Both the position numbers and the translations under genes were made by a program. The notes beneath the pieces are model-generated. The model made no database searches. It was not told where the DNA came from and was given only the letters and a program-made list of their open reading frames with translations. Positions 52,893 through 62,913 of a stretch of 64,000 bases of DNA are shown in pieces; the first letter of the stretch is position 1, and each line of letters begins with the position of its first letter. The DNA is taken from the NCBI RefSeq assembly GCF_000819565.1, contig NZ_CP004393.1, positions 785,001 through 849,000 of the forward strand, read 5' to 3'. Source of the stretch: Celeribacter indicus (GTDB lineage: Bacteria; Pseudomonadota; Alphaproteobacteria; Rhodobacterales; Rhodobacteraceae).

Positions 52893-53780
52893 ATGGACGC
52901 GCCCGGCATAGTCTGGTACTTTCCGGGCATGACGGACGGAACGCTGATCCCGCATTTCACGCTTTTCGGAGAGACCTCGGCCTTCCCCGACGTTATCCAT
53001 TGCGAACGCATCTTCGACCGCGCGCGGCTGCACGACTGGACCATCTCGCCGCATCGCCACAGCCAGATGGCGCAGGTGCTCCACATCGAACGCGGCGCCG
53101 CGCGGGTGGTGCTCGACGGGCGGGAGCGGCCGCTCGGAAGCGGCGAATACCTTTATGTCCCGCCGCAGATCGTGCACGGTTTCGCCTTCACCCGCGGCAC
53201 GGAGGGCGTCGTGCTCTCCTTCCCCTCTCCGGTGGTGGCACGGCTCGGTCCCGAAAGCGCCGCACTCGCGCGCTGGCTTTCCGAACCCTGCTGCGGCCCC
53301 CTGTCCGGCGAAATCGCCCCGCTGATCGCGATGCTGGCCGGCACCTATGAGAAAACTGGCATATTTCGCGCACAGCGCCTCGTCGCGCTGACCCATATGC
53401 TGCTCGCGGCGCTGGCCGAGGACAGCGCGACGCGCCATCCCGCCGCACCGGCGCCGGACCGGCAGATGCAGCGGCTCGACGCGCTGCTCGCGACGCATCT
53501 GGGGGAGGGGTGGACCGCGCGCGACTATGCCGGTGCGCTCCACATGACCCCCGGCCATCTCAACCGCATCGTGCGCCGCGCGGCGGGAATGAGCCTCACC
53601 GCCTATCTGGAGACGGCGGTGATGACCGAGGCCTGCCGCCTCATCGCCTTCACCCGCCTGCCGGTGGCCGGGGTAGGCTACCGCCTCGGCTATGCCGACC
53701 CGTCCTATTTCTCGCGCCGGTTCCGGGCGCGCATGGGGGAAACCCCCTCCGCCTATCGCGCGCGCGTGGCCGGGGGCTGA
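52893..53780 (+). CDS. pobR: AraC-family activator of pobA (PobR type)
   Basis: A 295-residue AraC regulator. An N-terminal cupin domain (HRHSQMAQVLHIERGAARVV, LYVPPQIVHGFAF) is followed by a C-terminal double HTH (TARDYAGALHMTPGHLNRIV, YADPSYFSRRFRARMGETPS). It is divergent from pobA with 55 bp between, the usual position of AraC-type PobR, which responds to 4-hydroxybenzoate. The start at 52893 follows AAGGGGCGG. The identification rests on context as much as sequence. Confidence 0.88.
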   Translation: MDAPGIVWYFPGMTDGTLIPHFTLFGETSAFPDVIHCERIFDRARLHDWTISPHRHSQMAQVLHIERGAARVVLDGRERPLGSGEYLYVPPQIVHGFAFTRGTEGVVLSFPSPVVARLGPESAALARWLSEPCCGPLSGEIAPLIAMLAGTYEKTGIFRAQRLVALTHMLLAALAEDSATRHPAAPAPDRQMQRLDALLATHLGEGWTARDYAGALHMTPGHLNRIVRRAAGMSLTAYLETAVMTEACRLIAFTRLPVAGVGYRLGYADPSYFSRRFRARMGETPSAYRARVAGG

Positions 53781-53854
53781 GCGCGACGATCGCTTTGACC
53801 TTGGCGGCGAAGGATGGTTTGTTGCGCCGCGAACAGCATTCCGGGAGGATCGCC

Positions 53855-54523
53855 ATGCAGGGTTGGGGCATATTCGCGGCGGCTTTCGCCGTCTTCTTCC
53901 TGAGCCATGCCATCCCGGTGCGCCCGCCGGTCCGGCCCTGGCTCGTCGCGCGCCTCGGGCCGCGCGGCTTCACCGCCGCCTATTCGGTCCTCTCCCTCGC
54001 GATCCTCGCCTGGCTCATCGTCGCGGCGAACCGCGCGCCCTTCGTGCCGCTCTGGTTCGCGCCGGTCTGGATGAGCCATCTGGCGCTCACCGTCATGCTC
54101 GGGGTCTGCCTGCTCCTCGCGCTCACGCTCGGGCGCCCGAACCCGTTTTCCTTCGGCGGCGCGCGAAACGCGGCGTTCGATCCCGACCGTCCGGGGCTGA
54201 TCCGCTACATGCGCCACCCGCTGCTCGTGGCGCTGGGCGTCTGGGCGCTCGCGCATCTCCTGGCGAACGGCGATCTCGCCCATGTCATCCTGTTCGGCGC
54301 CTTCGCGGGCTTCGCACTCCTCGGCGGCCGGATGATCGACCGCCGCAAGCGCCGCACCCTGCCGGATTACGACGCGCTCCGGGCGCGCAGCCGCAAGGGC
54401 CGGGTGATCCCGCCGCGCGGGGAGTGGCCGGCGGTGGCGGGACGGCTGCTCGCGGGGCTCGTGCTCTACGGCGTGCTGCTGACGCTCCACGGCCCGGTCA
54501 TCGGCGTCTCCCCGCTGCCCTGA
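53855..54523 (+). CDS. NnrU family membrane protein
   Basis: A 222-residue inner-membrane protein with five to six transmembrane segments of the NnrU family, first linked to nitrite/nitric-oxide metabolism in Rhodobacter. Characteristic stretches include FFLSHAIPVRPPVRPWLVAR, PGLIRYMRHPLLVALGVWAL and GGRMIDRRKRR. It starts at MQGWGIF after GGGAGGATCGCC. No denitrification genes are near, so its role here is unclear. Confidence 0.87.
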   Translation: MQGWGIFAAAFAVFFLSHAIPVRPPVRPWLVARLGPRGFTAAYSVLSLAILAWLIVAANRAPFVPLWFAPVWMSHLALTVMLGVCLLLALTLGRPNPFSFGGARNAAFDPDRPGLIRYMRHPLLVALGVWALAHLLANGDLAHVILFGAFAGFALLGGRMIDRRKRRTLPDYDALRARSRKGRVIPPRGEWPAVAGRLLAGLVLYGVLLTLHGPVIGVSPLP

Positions 54524-54535
54524 GCGGGGGGCGGC

Positions 54536-55921
54536 TCAGACGCGCCTGCCCCAGAGGTCGTAGTCGCCGGCCTCGTCCACCTCGACCGTCACGATATCCC
54601 CGACGCGAAGCCCCTCCGTCCCCTCGTCGATGAACAGGTTCCCATCGATCTCCGGCGCATCCGCCTTCGTGCGGCAGGTGGCGATGCCCTCCTCGTCGAT
54701 CTCGTCGACGATCACCTCCTGGAGACTGCCGACCTTCGCCTGGAGCTTCGCCTCGGAAATCGCCTGAGCCGTCTCCATGAAACGGTCCCAGCGCGCCTGC
54801 TTCACCTCGTCCGGAACGTGGTCGGGCAGCGCGTTCGATCGGGCGCCTGCGACGTTCTCGTACTGGAAACAGCCGACGCGGTCGAGCTGCGCCTCCTCGA
54901 GCCAGTCGAGAAGATACTCGAATTCCGCCTCCGTCTCGCCGGGATAGCCGACGATGAAGGTGGAGCGCAGGGTGATCTCCGGGCAGACCTCCCGCCAGGC
55001 CGCGATCTCGTCGAGCACCCTCGAGGAAGCCGCCGGCCGCGCCATGCGCTTCAGCACCTCCGGGTGGCCGTGCTGGAACGGGATGTCGAGATAGGGCAGG
55101 ACCAGCCCCTCGGCCATGAGCGGGATCAGCTCGCGCACATGCGGGTAGGGATAGACGTAATGGAGCCGCACCCAGGCGCCGAACTGCCCGAGCTCGCGCG
55201 CCAGATCCGTGATATGCGACCGCACCACGCGGTCCTTCCACGGGAAACCCTCGTAGCGGCGGTCGAGCCCGTAGGCGGAGGTGTCCTGCGAGATCACCAG
55301 AAGCTCGCGCACGCCGCTCTCCACGAGCTTCTCGGCCTCGCGCAGCACCGCATGGACCGGGCGCGACTGCAACCTGCCGCGCATGTCGGGAATGATGCAG
55401 AACTTGCAGGCGTGGTTGCAGCCCTCGGAAATCTTGAGATAGCTGAAATGCCGCGGCGTGAGCCGGACGCCGGAGGCGGGCAGGAGGTCGACGAAGGGAT
55501 CGGGCGCGGGCGGCACCGCCCCATGTACCGCGTCGAGCACCTGCTCGTATTGATGCGGGCCGGTGACGGCGAGGACCTTCGGATGCACGCCGGTGATATA
55601 GTCCGGCTCCGCGCCGAGGCAGCCGGTGACGATCACCTTGCCGTTCTCCTGGAGCGCCTCGCCGATCGCCTCGAGGCTTTCGGCCTTGGCCGAATCGAGA
55701 AACCCGCAGGTGTTGACGATCACCGCATCGGCGCCGGAATAGTCCGGGCTGATCTGGTAGCCTTCCGCGCGCAGCCGCGTCAGAATGCGCTCGCTGTCCA
55801 CCAGCGCCTTCGGGCAGCCGAGGGAGACCATGCCGATGGTCGGCTGGCCCTCGCGCCGGTTCGGGTCGAAGACGGCCTGCGGGGCGAGGTCGGGGCGGAG
55901 ATTCGGAGGGTTGGTGCTCAT
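54536..55921 (-). CDS. rimO: Ribosomal protein S12 methylthiotransferase
   Basis: A 461-residue radical-SAM methylthiotransferase that modifies Asp88 of ribosomal protein S12. The N-terminal MTTase domain has Cys in [23 protein letters not shown] and [10 protein letters not shown]. The radical-SAM CxxxCxxC is in [15 protein letters not shown]-terminal TRAM domain covers the last 70 residues. It starts at [10 protein letters not shown]; a longer frame upstream is not conserved-looking. Confidence 0.96.
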   Translation of the reverse strand: MSTNPPNLRPDLAPQAVFDPNRREGQPTIGMVSLGCPKALVDSERILTRLRAEGYQISPDYSGADAVIVNTCGFLDSAKAESLEAIGEALQENGKVIVTGCLGAEPDYITGVHPKVLAVTGPHQYEQVLDAVHGAVPPAPDPFVDLLPASGVRLTPRHFSYLKISEGCNHACKFCIIPDMRGRLQSRPVHAVLREAEKLVESGVRELLVISQDTSAYGLDRRYEGFPWKDRVVRSHITDLARELGQFGAWVRLHYVYPYPHVRELIPLMAEGLVLPYLDIPFQHGHPEVLKRMARPAASSRVLDEIAAWREVCPEITLRSTFIVGYPGETEAEFEYLLDWLEEAQLDRVGCFQYENVAGARSNALPDHVPDEVKQARWDRFMETAQAISEAKLQAKVGSLQEVIVDEIDEEGIATCRTKADAPEIDGNLFIDEGTEGLRVGDIVTVEVDEAGDYDLWGRRV

Positions 55922-55981
55922 GGCGCGCTTGTATATCGACTCGCGCCGCTCGGGAAGATGCGCGTGTGGCCGTCGGCGGAT

Positions 55982-56014
55982 GCCTCCGGCGGGGATATTT
56001 CCGAGCAGATGAAG
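55982..56014 (+). repeat. Extragenic repeat, forward copy
   Basis: Begins GCCTCCGGCGGGGATATTTC and continues to GAGCAGATGAAG. The last 21 bases (GATATTTC...ATGAAG) recur exactly in inverse orientation at 56162-56182. It lies upstream of rimO in a 342-bp gap without genes. Confidence 0.75.
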
Positions 56015-56161
56015 GGGCAGGTCGCGCACCCGACCCGACCGCATCCGGGCTGGGCCGGCGAAACCGGGCGGGTGCGCCTTCACCTGCTGCGGCCATCGGC
56101 GTCCCCGCCTGTTCCGCCTTTCCGGTAGATCACGCCGCGGTTAAGAAATCCTTTCCGCGCG

Positions 56162-56228
56162 CTTCATCTGCTCGGAAATATCTCGGGGGTGAATGGCGCG
56201 GCACGCGCCAGAGGGGGCAGCGCCCCCT
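56162..56228 (-). repeat. Extragenic repeat, inverted copy with terminator-like hairpin
   Basis: On the plus strand it begins CTTCATCTGCTCGGAAATAT, the reverse complement of the element at 55982, then runs through CGGGGGTGAA to a perfect stem AGGGGGC/GCCCCCT (56212-56228). It lies past the end of the YceI gene and could help end that transcript, though no T-tract follows. Confidence 0.7.
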
Positions 56229-56263
56229 GTGACGGGGGCGGCCCGGATCTGTCGGCCGGACAG

Positions 56264-56836
56264 TTACCCGGCGATCATCGCCTCAATGGAAATCTCGATC
56301 TCCACCTCGTCGGAGACGGCGGGGGCGAACATGCCCATGTCGAAATCGGACCGCAGGATGGTGGTCTCCGCCTTGAACCCGAGCCAGGGCTTGTTCTCCA
56401 TCGGGTGCATGCCCTGCTGCGTCAGCTCCGCGTCGAGCGTGACGGATTTCGTGATGCCGTTGATCGTCAGATCGCCGGTGATCTCGCCCTCGTCCTCGTC
56501 CTCGATGGTGATCGAGGTGGAGCGGAAGGTGATTTCCGGATGCTCCTCCGCGCCGAAGAAATCGCCGCCCAGGAAATGCTGGGTCCGGGCGTCGAAGCCG
56601 GTGATCAGGCTGTCGGTCGGAAAGGCGACCTCGACGGAGGAGTTCGCGGGATCCTCCTCGTCGAACAGGATCGTGCCGTTGAAGCCCGAGAACATGCCGG
56701 TCGTGGTGGAGAAGCCGAGATGTTCGTACTGGAAGACGATCTGGCTGTGGCCGGGGTCGAGCGTGTATTCCACGGGCTCCGCGACGGCGGCGGTGGCGCC
56801 AAGGACCAGGGCGGAGGAGAGGAGGAGATGTTTCAT
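56264..56836 (-). CDS. YceI family periplasmic protein
   Basis: A 190-residue lipocalin-like protein exported by a signal peptide (MKHLLLSSALVLGATAAVA, cleaved before EPV). The YceI fold is recognised by DPGHSQIVFQYEHLGFSTT, then DLTINGITKSVTLDAEL and LGFKAETTILRSDFDM. YceI proteins bind isoprenoid lipids in the periplasm. The start at 56836 fits the signal peptide. It is monocistronic on the minus strand. Confidence 0.93.
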   Translation of the reverse strand: MKHLLLSSALVLGATAAVAEPVEYTLDPGHSQIVFQYEHLGFSTTTGMFSGFNGTILFDEEDPANSSVEVAFPTDSLITGFDARTQHFLGGDFFGAEEHPEITFRSTSITIEDEDEGEITGDLTINGITKSVTLDAELTQQGMHPMENKPWLGFKAETTILRSDFDMGMFAPAVSDEVEIEISIEAMIAG

Positions 56837-56984
56837 GACAAGGCTCTCTTTGGACGTCGGTTGAACGTGTCCCAAGGCTAACCTGCCCTGCGCGGCGCAC
56901 AACCCGGAAAGCGCACACAAATTCTGTGCGCCGCTGCGGAGATCCCTGCGGAAATCGCGGAACGCTGTGGGAAAATCGCAGGGG

Positions 56985-57742
56985 TCAGCTTTTCAGCCGC
57001 CAGCCGGTGCGGAAGATCCGGGAGATCACCGCGAGGCAGAGCGCGAGGAACACCGCGATCGCGCCGAGCGACAGGCCCACGGGGACGTCGGCGACCTGGA
57101 AGAAGGACCAGCGGAAGCCGGAGATGAGGTAGAGCACCGGGTTGAACTTCACCACCACCTGCCAGGGCCCCGGCAGCATGGAGGCGGAATAGAAGGCGCC
57201 GCCGAGGAAGACGAGGGGCGTGATCACGAGCATCGGGACGATGTTGAGCTGTTCGAAGGTCCGCGCCCAGATCCCGAGGATGAAGCCCAGCAGCGAGAAG
57301 CTGAGCGCGGTGAGCAGGAGGAACAGCACCGCCCAGAACGGGTGCGCGATGGTCAGGTCGACGAAGACGAAGGAGGTGGCGATGATGAGCACCGCGACGA
57401 AGAGGCTTTTCGTCGCCGCCGCGCCGACGAAACCCAGCGTCACCTCGAAGAAGGAGAGGGGCGCGGTGAAGAGTTCGAAGGAGGTGCCGGTGAATTTCGG
57501 AAAATAGATGCCGAAGGCCGCGTTGGTGATCGACTGCTGGAGCAGGGAGAGCATCACGAGGCCGGGCACGATGAAGGCGCCGTAGGGCACGCCCTCGACC
57601 GTCTCGATCCGCCCGCCGATGGCCGCGCCGAAGACGACGAAATAGAGCACGGTCGAGAGCACCGGCGAGACGATGGACTGGTAGATCGTGCGAAAGAACC
57701 GCGACATCTCGAAGCGGTAGATCGCGACTATGCCGCGCCAGT

Positions 57743-57746
<4 letters not shown>
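56985..57746 (-). CDS. ABC-2 type transporter permease
   Basis: A 253-residue permease with six transmembrane segments of the ABC-2 (NodJ/YadH-like) type: [40 protein letters not shown] and [17 protein letters not shown]. The start overlaps the ATPase gene stop by 4 nt, so the two form one exporter. Substrates of this group are drugs, polysaccharides or lipids; none can be named. Confidence 0.92.
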
Positions 57747-58672
<926 letters not shown>

Positions 58673-58864
58673 ATGGTCCTCCCGCGTCGCATGTGGACCC
58701 AATGTAGAGGCGGCTCGGGGGCAAGCAAGGGGGCGGCGGTGCGTCACGCCCCGTCACCTGCGCACAATCACCTGCGCACAGTCGGCGCCACAGGACAGGA
58801 GCCGCATGAAAGAACCCGGCGCCGCGGGGCACCGGGTCCGTCGGGATGGGGAGGGGCCGGGCGC

Positions 58865-59461
58865 TCAGCGGCGGCGGTCGCGGCGCGTCGACATCGGCTG
58901 GAAGGCGACGCCGACATGGGCCTCGCAATAGGGCTTGCCGGGCTGGGAGGGCAGGCCGCAGAACCAGAAATCCTCCGTCGCCGGATCGCCGACCGGCCAT
59001 TTGCAGGTCCGCTCGGTCAGTTCCATGACGGAGATCCGCTTTGCCTTCTTCTCGATCTCGCTGACCTTGGCGAGCGCCTCTGCCGGGATCTCGTTGGTGG
59101 AGGGCTGCGGCGGCAGCGGCTGGCCCGCGGGAATGATCTGCCGGCGGGCGGGGGCGGCGGCCTTGGGCGCGGCCTCGGCCTCCTCGGCGATATCCTCCGG
59201 CATGTCCACGGCGGCGGGCCTTGCCGTCCTGGCTCTCACCTCGGGTTTCGGCTTCGGCACAGGCTTCGCCTTCGGCGCGGCGGCCGGCTTCGCCGCCGGG
59301 GCGCCGGTCGCACCCGCGCGGTTGGACAGGCCGAGGCGATGCACCTTGCCGATCACCGCGTTGCGGGTGACGCCGCCAAGCTCCTTGGCGATCTGGGAGG
59401 CGGATTGCCCTTCGCCCCACATTTTCTTCAACAACTCGACGCGCTCGTCAGTCCAGGACAT
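58865..59461 (-). CDS. gcrA: GcrA cell cycle regulator
   Basis: A 198-residue alphaproteobacterial cell-cycle regulator that binds RNA polymerase sigma-70 and acts at CcrM-methylated GANTC sites. The N-terminal DNA-binding domain is WTDERVELLKKMWGEGQSAS, then IAKELGGVTRNAVIGKVHRL. A Pro/Ala/Lys-rich linker leads to the C-terminal sigma-interacting domain (CKWPVGDPATEDFWFCG, PYCEAHVGVAFQP). It starts at MSWTDER. I see no GANTC in its short upstream region. Confidence 0.96.
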   Translation of the reverse strand: MSWTDERVELLKKMWGEGQSASQIAKELGGVTRNAVIGKVHRLGLSNRAGATGAPAAKPAAAPKAKPVPKPKPEVRARTARPAAVDMPEDIAEEAEAAPKAAAPARRQIIPAGQPLPPQPSTNEIPAEALAKVSEIEKKAKRISVMELTERTCKWPVGDPATEDFWFCGLPSQPGKPYCEAHVGVAFQPMSTRRDRRR

Positions 59462-59658
59462 CGTTTTTTCCTTCGCTTGTCTCATGCGGGGGCCGCGCGC
59501 GGGGGCGCACCGGAACCAGGGCCGCAAAAAGCGACCCCGCACAACCCGTTTGCGGGCGGAGCCACTTTAAAATTCCTCTCGCTCCCTATTTAAAAGCGCG
59601 ACGCACCGGATACAAGTTCGGGAACGGCGATGCGGCACTATAGCAAGGGGGACGGCCG

Positions 59659-60471
59659 ATGAAAATGGTACAGGATGCAGGACAGATGGGCGTGCGCCGC
59701 TTCGGCAGGGTCAACTGGCTCGGCCTGTGGACGCTGGTCCTGCGCGAGGTGAACCGCTTCCTCAGCGTCTGGACCCAGACCCTGCTCGCGCCCCTGGTGA
59801 CGGCGGGGCTGTTCCTCACGATCTTCACCCTTGCGATCGGCCCGTCGCGCGGGCCGGTGATGGGCATGCCCTTCGTGCATTTCCTCGCCCCCGGCATTCT
59901 CACCATGACGGTGATCCAGAACGCCTTCGCCAATACGTCCTCCTCCATCATGATCTCGAAGGTGCAGGGCAATATCGTCGACACGCTGATGCCGCCGCTC
60001 GCGCCCTTCGAGCTGGTGATCGGCTATCTCGCGGGCGGCGCGGCGCGGGGGCTCGTCGTGGCCGTGGCGATCTGGCTCGGCATGGCGGTCTCCGTGGGGC
60101 TTCCGCTCGCCCACCCGCTCTTCGCCCTCGCCTTCGTCCTGCTCGGCACGCTCTTCATCGGCGGGCTCGGCGTGCTCGCCGGGATCGTCAGCCAGAAATT
60201 CGACCACATGGCGGCGATCACCAATTTCATCATCACGCCGCTGTCCTTCCTCTCCGGCACGTTCTATTCGGTCGAGACGCTGCCGCACTGGTTCCGCGTG
60301 CTCACCCACCTCAATCCGGTGTTCTACCTGATCGACGGGGTGCGCTATGGCATCATCGGACGGTCGGACAGCTCGCCCTGGCTCGGCCTCGCCGTGATGA
60401 GCGCGGTCACGGCCGCGGTGGTCCTGCTCAACTGGCTCTTCTTCCGGCGCGGCACGAAGCTCAAGTCCTGA
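59659..60471 (+). CDS. ABC-2 type transporter permease (no adjacent ATPase)
   Basis: A 270-residue permease with six transmembrane segments, ABC-2 type: LAPLVTAGLFLTIFTLAIG, APGILTMTVIQNAFANTSSS, PPLAPFELVIGYLAGG and PLSFLSGTFYSVETLPHWF. It lacks a co-encoded ATPase. The nearest is the one at 57743 on the opposite strand beyond gcrA, which already has its own permease. It is monocistronic, with a terminator after it. Confidence 0.92.
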   Translation: MKMVQDAGQMGVRRFGRVNWLGLWTLVLREVNRFLSVWTQTLLAPLVTAGLFLTIFTLAIGPSRGPVMGMPFVHFLAPGILTMTVIQNAFANTSSSIMISKVQGNIVDTLMPPLAPFELVIGYLAGGAARGLVVAVAIWLGMAVSVGLPLAHPLFALAFVLLGTLFIGGLGVLAGIVSQKFDHMAAITNFIITPLSFLSGTFYSVETLPHWFRVLTHLNPVFYLIDGVRYGIIGRSDSSPWLGLAVMSAVTAAVVLLNWLFFRRGTKLKS

Positions 60472-60481
60472 TCCGCCGCGG

Positions 60482-60503
60482 AAAGGGGGTATCCCCCCTT
60501 TTT
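60482..60503 (+). terminator. Intrinsic terminator after the ABC-2 permease
   Basis: AAAGGGGG-TAT-CCCCCCTTTTT: a short GC stem with a 3-nt loop and a run of Ts on the plus strand, 11 nt after the permease stop. Confidence 0.8.
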
Positions 60504-60679
60504 GCCGTAGACTTTTCCCCATAAATATTCTTTAAGATAGGGCCTCGGGGCGGATCGGATGAGCGATCTGCCCCGTGTCGAGTATCATTGTGCAATGTCG
60601 TTGGTGAATTTTTGTCGCTTCCTCAACGATAGGTTGATCTGATAGCTTTTGGAACAGGGCGGAAGGAGAGCGCCGCGGA

Positions 60680-61714
60680 ATGGTTCAGCGCACGATCGAC
60701 GATGTCTATGTCTACAACGGGGCCCTGCTCCACAGCAACGGGCTGCTGCGCACCGTCGCCCTCTCGTCCTTTTCCGGGCCGACCAGCGGCACGCTCGGCG
60801 TCACTGACACCGACCGCGACCTGAGCTGGGACGCGGGCGAGGCGGCCCAGTGGAACGGCGCCGACGCCACCCTGATCGGCAGCGGCACCTCCTCGGCCGG
60901 GGTCTCCATCCTCGGGATTCCGATCAACCTCGGCTCCACCGTGCCGGTCAATCTCTGGTCGGCGGGCGGGCGCACCTATGTCGAATATCCCGAGGGCGAT
61001 CCGGCCGCCCTGCTCGACGGGCTCCTGACCCAGGCGCTCAACACGCCCTTCCTGCGGCTGCTGGGCGTGACCCGGCTCACCAACCTGATCTCGCAGAACG
61101 CCCTCCTGAACTTCACCCTGACCGATCCCGGAGAGATGGCCCTCCCGGTCTGTTTCGGACGCGGCACGCTCATCCAGACCGTCTACGGCGCCGTGCCGGT
61201 CGAGGAGCTGCGCGCCGGCGATCTCGCCATCACCTATGACCACGGCCCGCAGGAGATCCGCTGGATCGGATCGACGCGGGTCAGGGCCGAGGGCGCCTTC
61301 GCCCCGGTCGAGATCGCGCGGAACACCTGTGGCAACCACCGCACGCTGCGCGTGTCCCAGCAGCACCGGATCCTGATCGCGGATCCGAAGGCGGAACTGA
61401 ACCACGGAGATCACGAGGTTCTCGTTCCGGCCAAACATCTCGTCAACCACGACACCGTGCGCATCCGCGAAGGCGGGGAGGTGGAATATTTCCACATCCT
61501 CTTCGACCGGCACGAGGTCGTCTTCGCCGATGGCGCGCCCGCCGAGAGCTTCCATCCGGGCGACACCGGCGCGACGGCCCTCGACCGGGCCGCGCGCGAC
61601 GAAATCCTCGCACTGTTTCCGCAGCTCGCCGCAGGTTGGCACGCCTACGGCCGCGCCGCCCGTGTTTCGCTCCGGGCCTATGAGGCGCGCGCGCTGTTGT
61701 CTGAAGGCATGTGA
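60680..61714 (+). CDS. Hint-domain protein
   Basis: A 344-residue protein. Residues about 155-300 form a Hint (hedgehog/intein) domain of the kind frequent in Rhodobacterales: it opens with VCFGRGTLIQTVYGAVPVEE, then LRAGDLAITYDHGPQEIRWIG, SQQHRILI and EYFHILFDRHEVVFADG. The N-terminal 150 residues are beta-rich, Ser/Thr/Gly-rich and without a recognisable signal peptide, like secreted Hint proteins exported by type I systems. Autocatalytic cleavage at the Cys is possible. The substrate and partner are unknown. Confidence 0.88.
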   Translation: MVQRTIDDVYVYNGALLHSNGLLRTVALSSFSGPTSGTLGVTDTDRDLSWDAGEAAQWNGADATLIGSGTSSAGVSILGIPINLGSTVPVNLWSAGGRTYVEYPEGDPAALLDGLLTQALNTPFLRLLGVTRLTNLISQNALLNFTLTDPGEMALPVCFGRGTLIQTVYGAVPVEELRAGDLAITYDHGPQEIRWIGSTRVRAEGAFAPVEIARNTCGNHRTLRVSQQHRILIADPKAELNHGDHEVLVPAKHLVNHDTVRIREGGEVEYFHILFDRHEVVFADGAPAESFHPGDTGATALDRAARDEILALFPQLAAGWHAYGRAARVSLRAYEARALLSEGM

Positions 61715-61833
61715 GGTTCCCTGGGCCGTCCGGCGTCGGGCTGTTCGCCGGACGGCCATTTTCTCCCGTCCCGCCCAATTTCCGCCGGATTGCGCGGCTA
61801 GACCGGGGGGATCATCCGCCACGGGAGGTGTCA

Positions 61834-62679
61834 TTGGCCCTTTGCCGCAGTCCGGCCGCGCTCGTCCGCGGGCTCGTCTTCGCACTCATCCTGCCCGCCG
61901 CGCTTCCCGCCGCCGACAGCCTGCCCTCCGAACTCGACGCCGCGGAGCGCCGCGCCGAACTCCTCGGCTGGGAGGCGGTCGGGCGGCTCGACATCGCCGG
62001 GCGCTCCACCTGTTCGGGCACGCTCATCGCCGCCGATCTCGTGCTGACCGCGGCCCATTGCGTGGTCGATACCGTGAATGTCCCCGTGCCGGCCGGGCAG
62101 ATCCTGTTCCGGGCGGGGCTCAGGAACGGCGACGCCATCGCCGCCTCCCGCGCCATCGCGCTCGCGGTCGCGCCGGGCTATGACGTCACCGGCGACATCA
62201 CGGCCCAGAACATCCGCCACGACCTCGCGCTGATCCGGCTCGCCTCTCCGATCCCCGCCGCCCTCGCGCGCCCTTTCCCGATCCACCGCGGCCCGCAGCC
62301 GCGCGGCGAACTCATGGTCGCCTCCTACGGGCAGGGCCGGAATTCCGTCCTGTCGATCCAGCGCGAATGCCATGTCCTCGACCACGAAAGCGGCATCTAC
62401 GCCTTCGATTGCGACGTGACCTTCGGCTCCTCGGGCGCGCCGGTCTTCGCCCATGACGGGGTGCGGCCGGCGATCCTCTCGGTCGTCTCCGCCATGGGCA
62501 CGCGCGACGGGCGCAAGCTGGGCTTCGGCATGGCGCTGGCCGACGCCGTTCCCGCCCTCGAACGCCAGCTCGCCCTCGGCGCCCCCGCCGCTCCGCCCCC
62601 GCCCGTCACGGCAAGGCGCCTCGACGCCGGAGCGGCCGACCGGACCGTGGGAAACGCGAAATTCCTCCCGGCGCGCTGA
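61834..62679 (+). CDS. Trypsin-like serine protease, exported
   Basis: A 281-residue chymotrypsin-fold (S1) protease. A signal-like hydrophobic start (LVRGLVFALILPAALPAA) precedes the mature domain. The catalytic triad is His in LTAAHCVVD, Asp in RHDLALIRL and Ser in TFGSSGAPVF; the Ser motif is GSSG rather than GDSG. The TTG start at 61834 is inferred because GGGAGG precedes it by 5 nt; a GTG two codons upstream is possible, and a longer ATG frame from 61711 lacks support. Confidence 0.85.
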   Translation: MALCRSPAALVRGLVFALILPAALPAADSLPSELDAAERRAELLGWEAVGRLDIAGRSTCSGTLIAADLVLTAAHCVVDTVNVPVPAGQILFRAGLRNGDAIAASRAIALAVAPGYDVTGDITAQNIRHDLALIRLASPIPAALARPFPIHRGPQPRGELMVASYGQGRNSVLSIQRECHVLDHESGIYAFDCDVTFGSSGAPVFAHDGVRPAILSVVSAMGTRDGRKLGFGMALADAVPALERQLALGAPAAPPPPVTARRLDAGAADRTVGNAKFLPAR

Positions 62680-62808
62680 CGTCCGTCAGGACAGCCGCGG
62701 GCGGGATGTGTCCCCGAAACGTCCACACCGCATGGACGATGCTTCGCGGCTCGACCTGCCTTCGTTCCAGGCTCGGTCCCAGGCTCGGGCCGAAATGCCT
62801 CAGGGCCT
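62680..62808. other. Gap between the protease gene and the argD promoter
   Basis: No gene seen. A short dyad CTGACG/CGTCAG spans the protease stop, with a loop too small to be a convincing terminator, and CCAGGCTCGG is repeated in tandem near 62770-62790. The argD leader signals begin at 62809. Confidence 0.5.
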
Positions 62809-62837
62809 TTGACAGGCCCCGGTTTTGGCGCTATTGC
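62809..62837 (+). promoter_or_regulatory. Sigma-70 promoter of argD
   Basis: TTGACA (62809-62814), a 17-nt spacer, then TATTGC (62832-62837). The -35 is perfect and the -10 has four of six consensus bases. The expected start, about 62844, is right at the ATG of the arginine leader frame. Confidence 0.72.
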
Positions 62838-62845
62838 ACAGGCCC

Positions 62846-62893
62846 ATGAACACGACCCGCCTCTCCACCTCCGAGTCCCGACGTCGACGCTGA
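62846..62893 (+). CDS. Arginine leader peptide (candidate attenuator of argD)
   Basis: A 15-codon frame, MNTTRLSTSESRRRR, ends with four consecutive arginine codons (CGA CGT CGA CGC) directly before TGA. It begins a few bases after the predicted transcription start and 148 nt upstream of argD. The Arg codons form the left arm of a hairpin (GACGTC and ACGC pairing with GCGT and GACGTC), as in classical amino-acid attenuators, where ribosome stalling at scarce Arg-tRNA would free the right arm. A frame this short could be chance, but the content and placement fit well. Confidence 0.68.
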   Translation: MNTTRLSTSESRRRR

Positions 62894-62913
62894 GCGCGTC
62901 CCCGACGTCCGTT
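62880..62913 (+). promoter_or_regulatory. Leader hairpin overlapping the arginine codons
   Basis: GACGTC plus ACGC (62880-62890) pair with GCGT and GACGTC (62896-62911) with a small asymmetric internal loop. Further dyads GCGCC-AGATC-GGCGC and GTGGCG-AAACG-CGCCAC follow before argD, but neither is followed by a T run. Control may therefore be through folding near the argD ribosome-binding site or Rho rather than a simple intrinsic terminator. Confidence 0.5.

Noticed and set aside
53781..53854. Possible FNR/NnrR site before the NnrU gene
   Set aside because: No TTGAT-N4-ATCAA-like dyad is present in the short gap.
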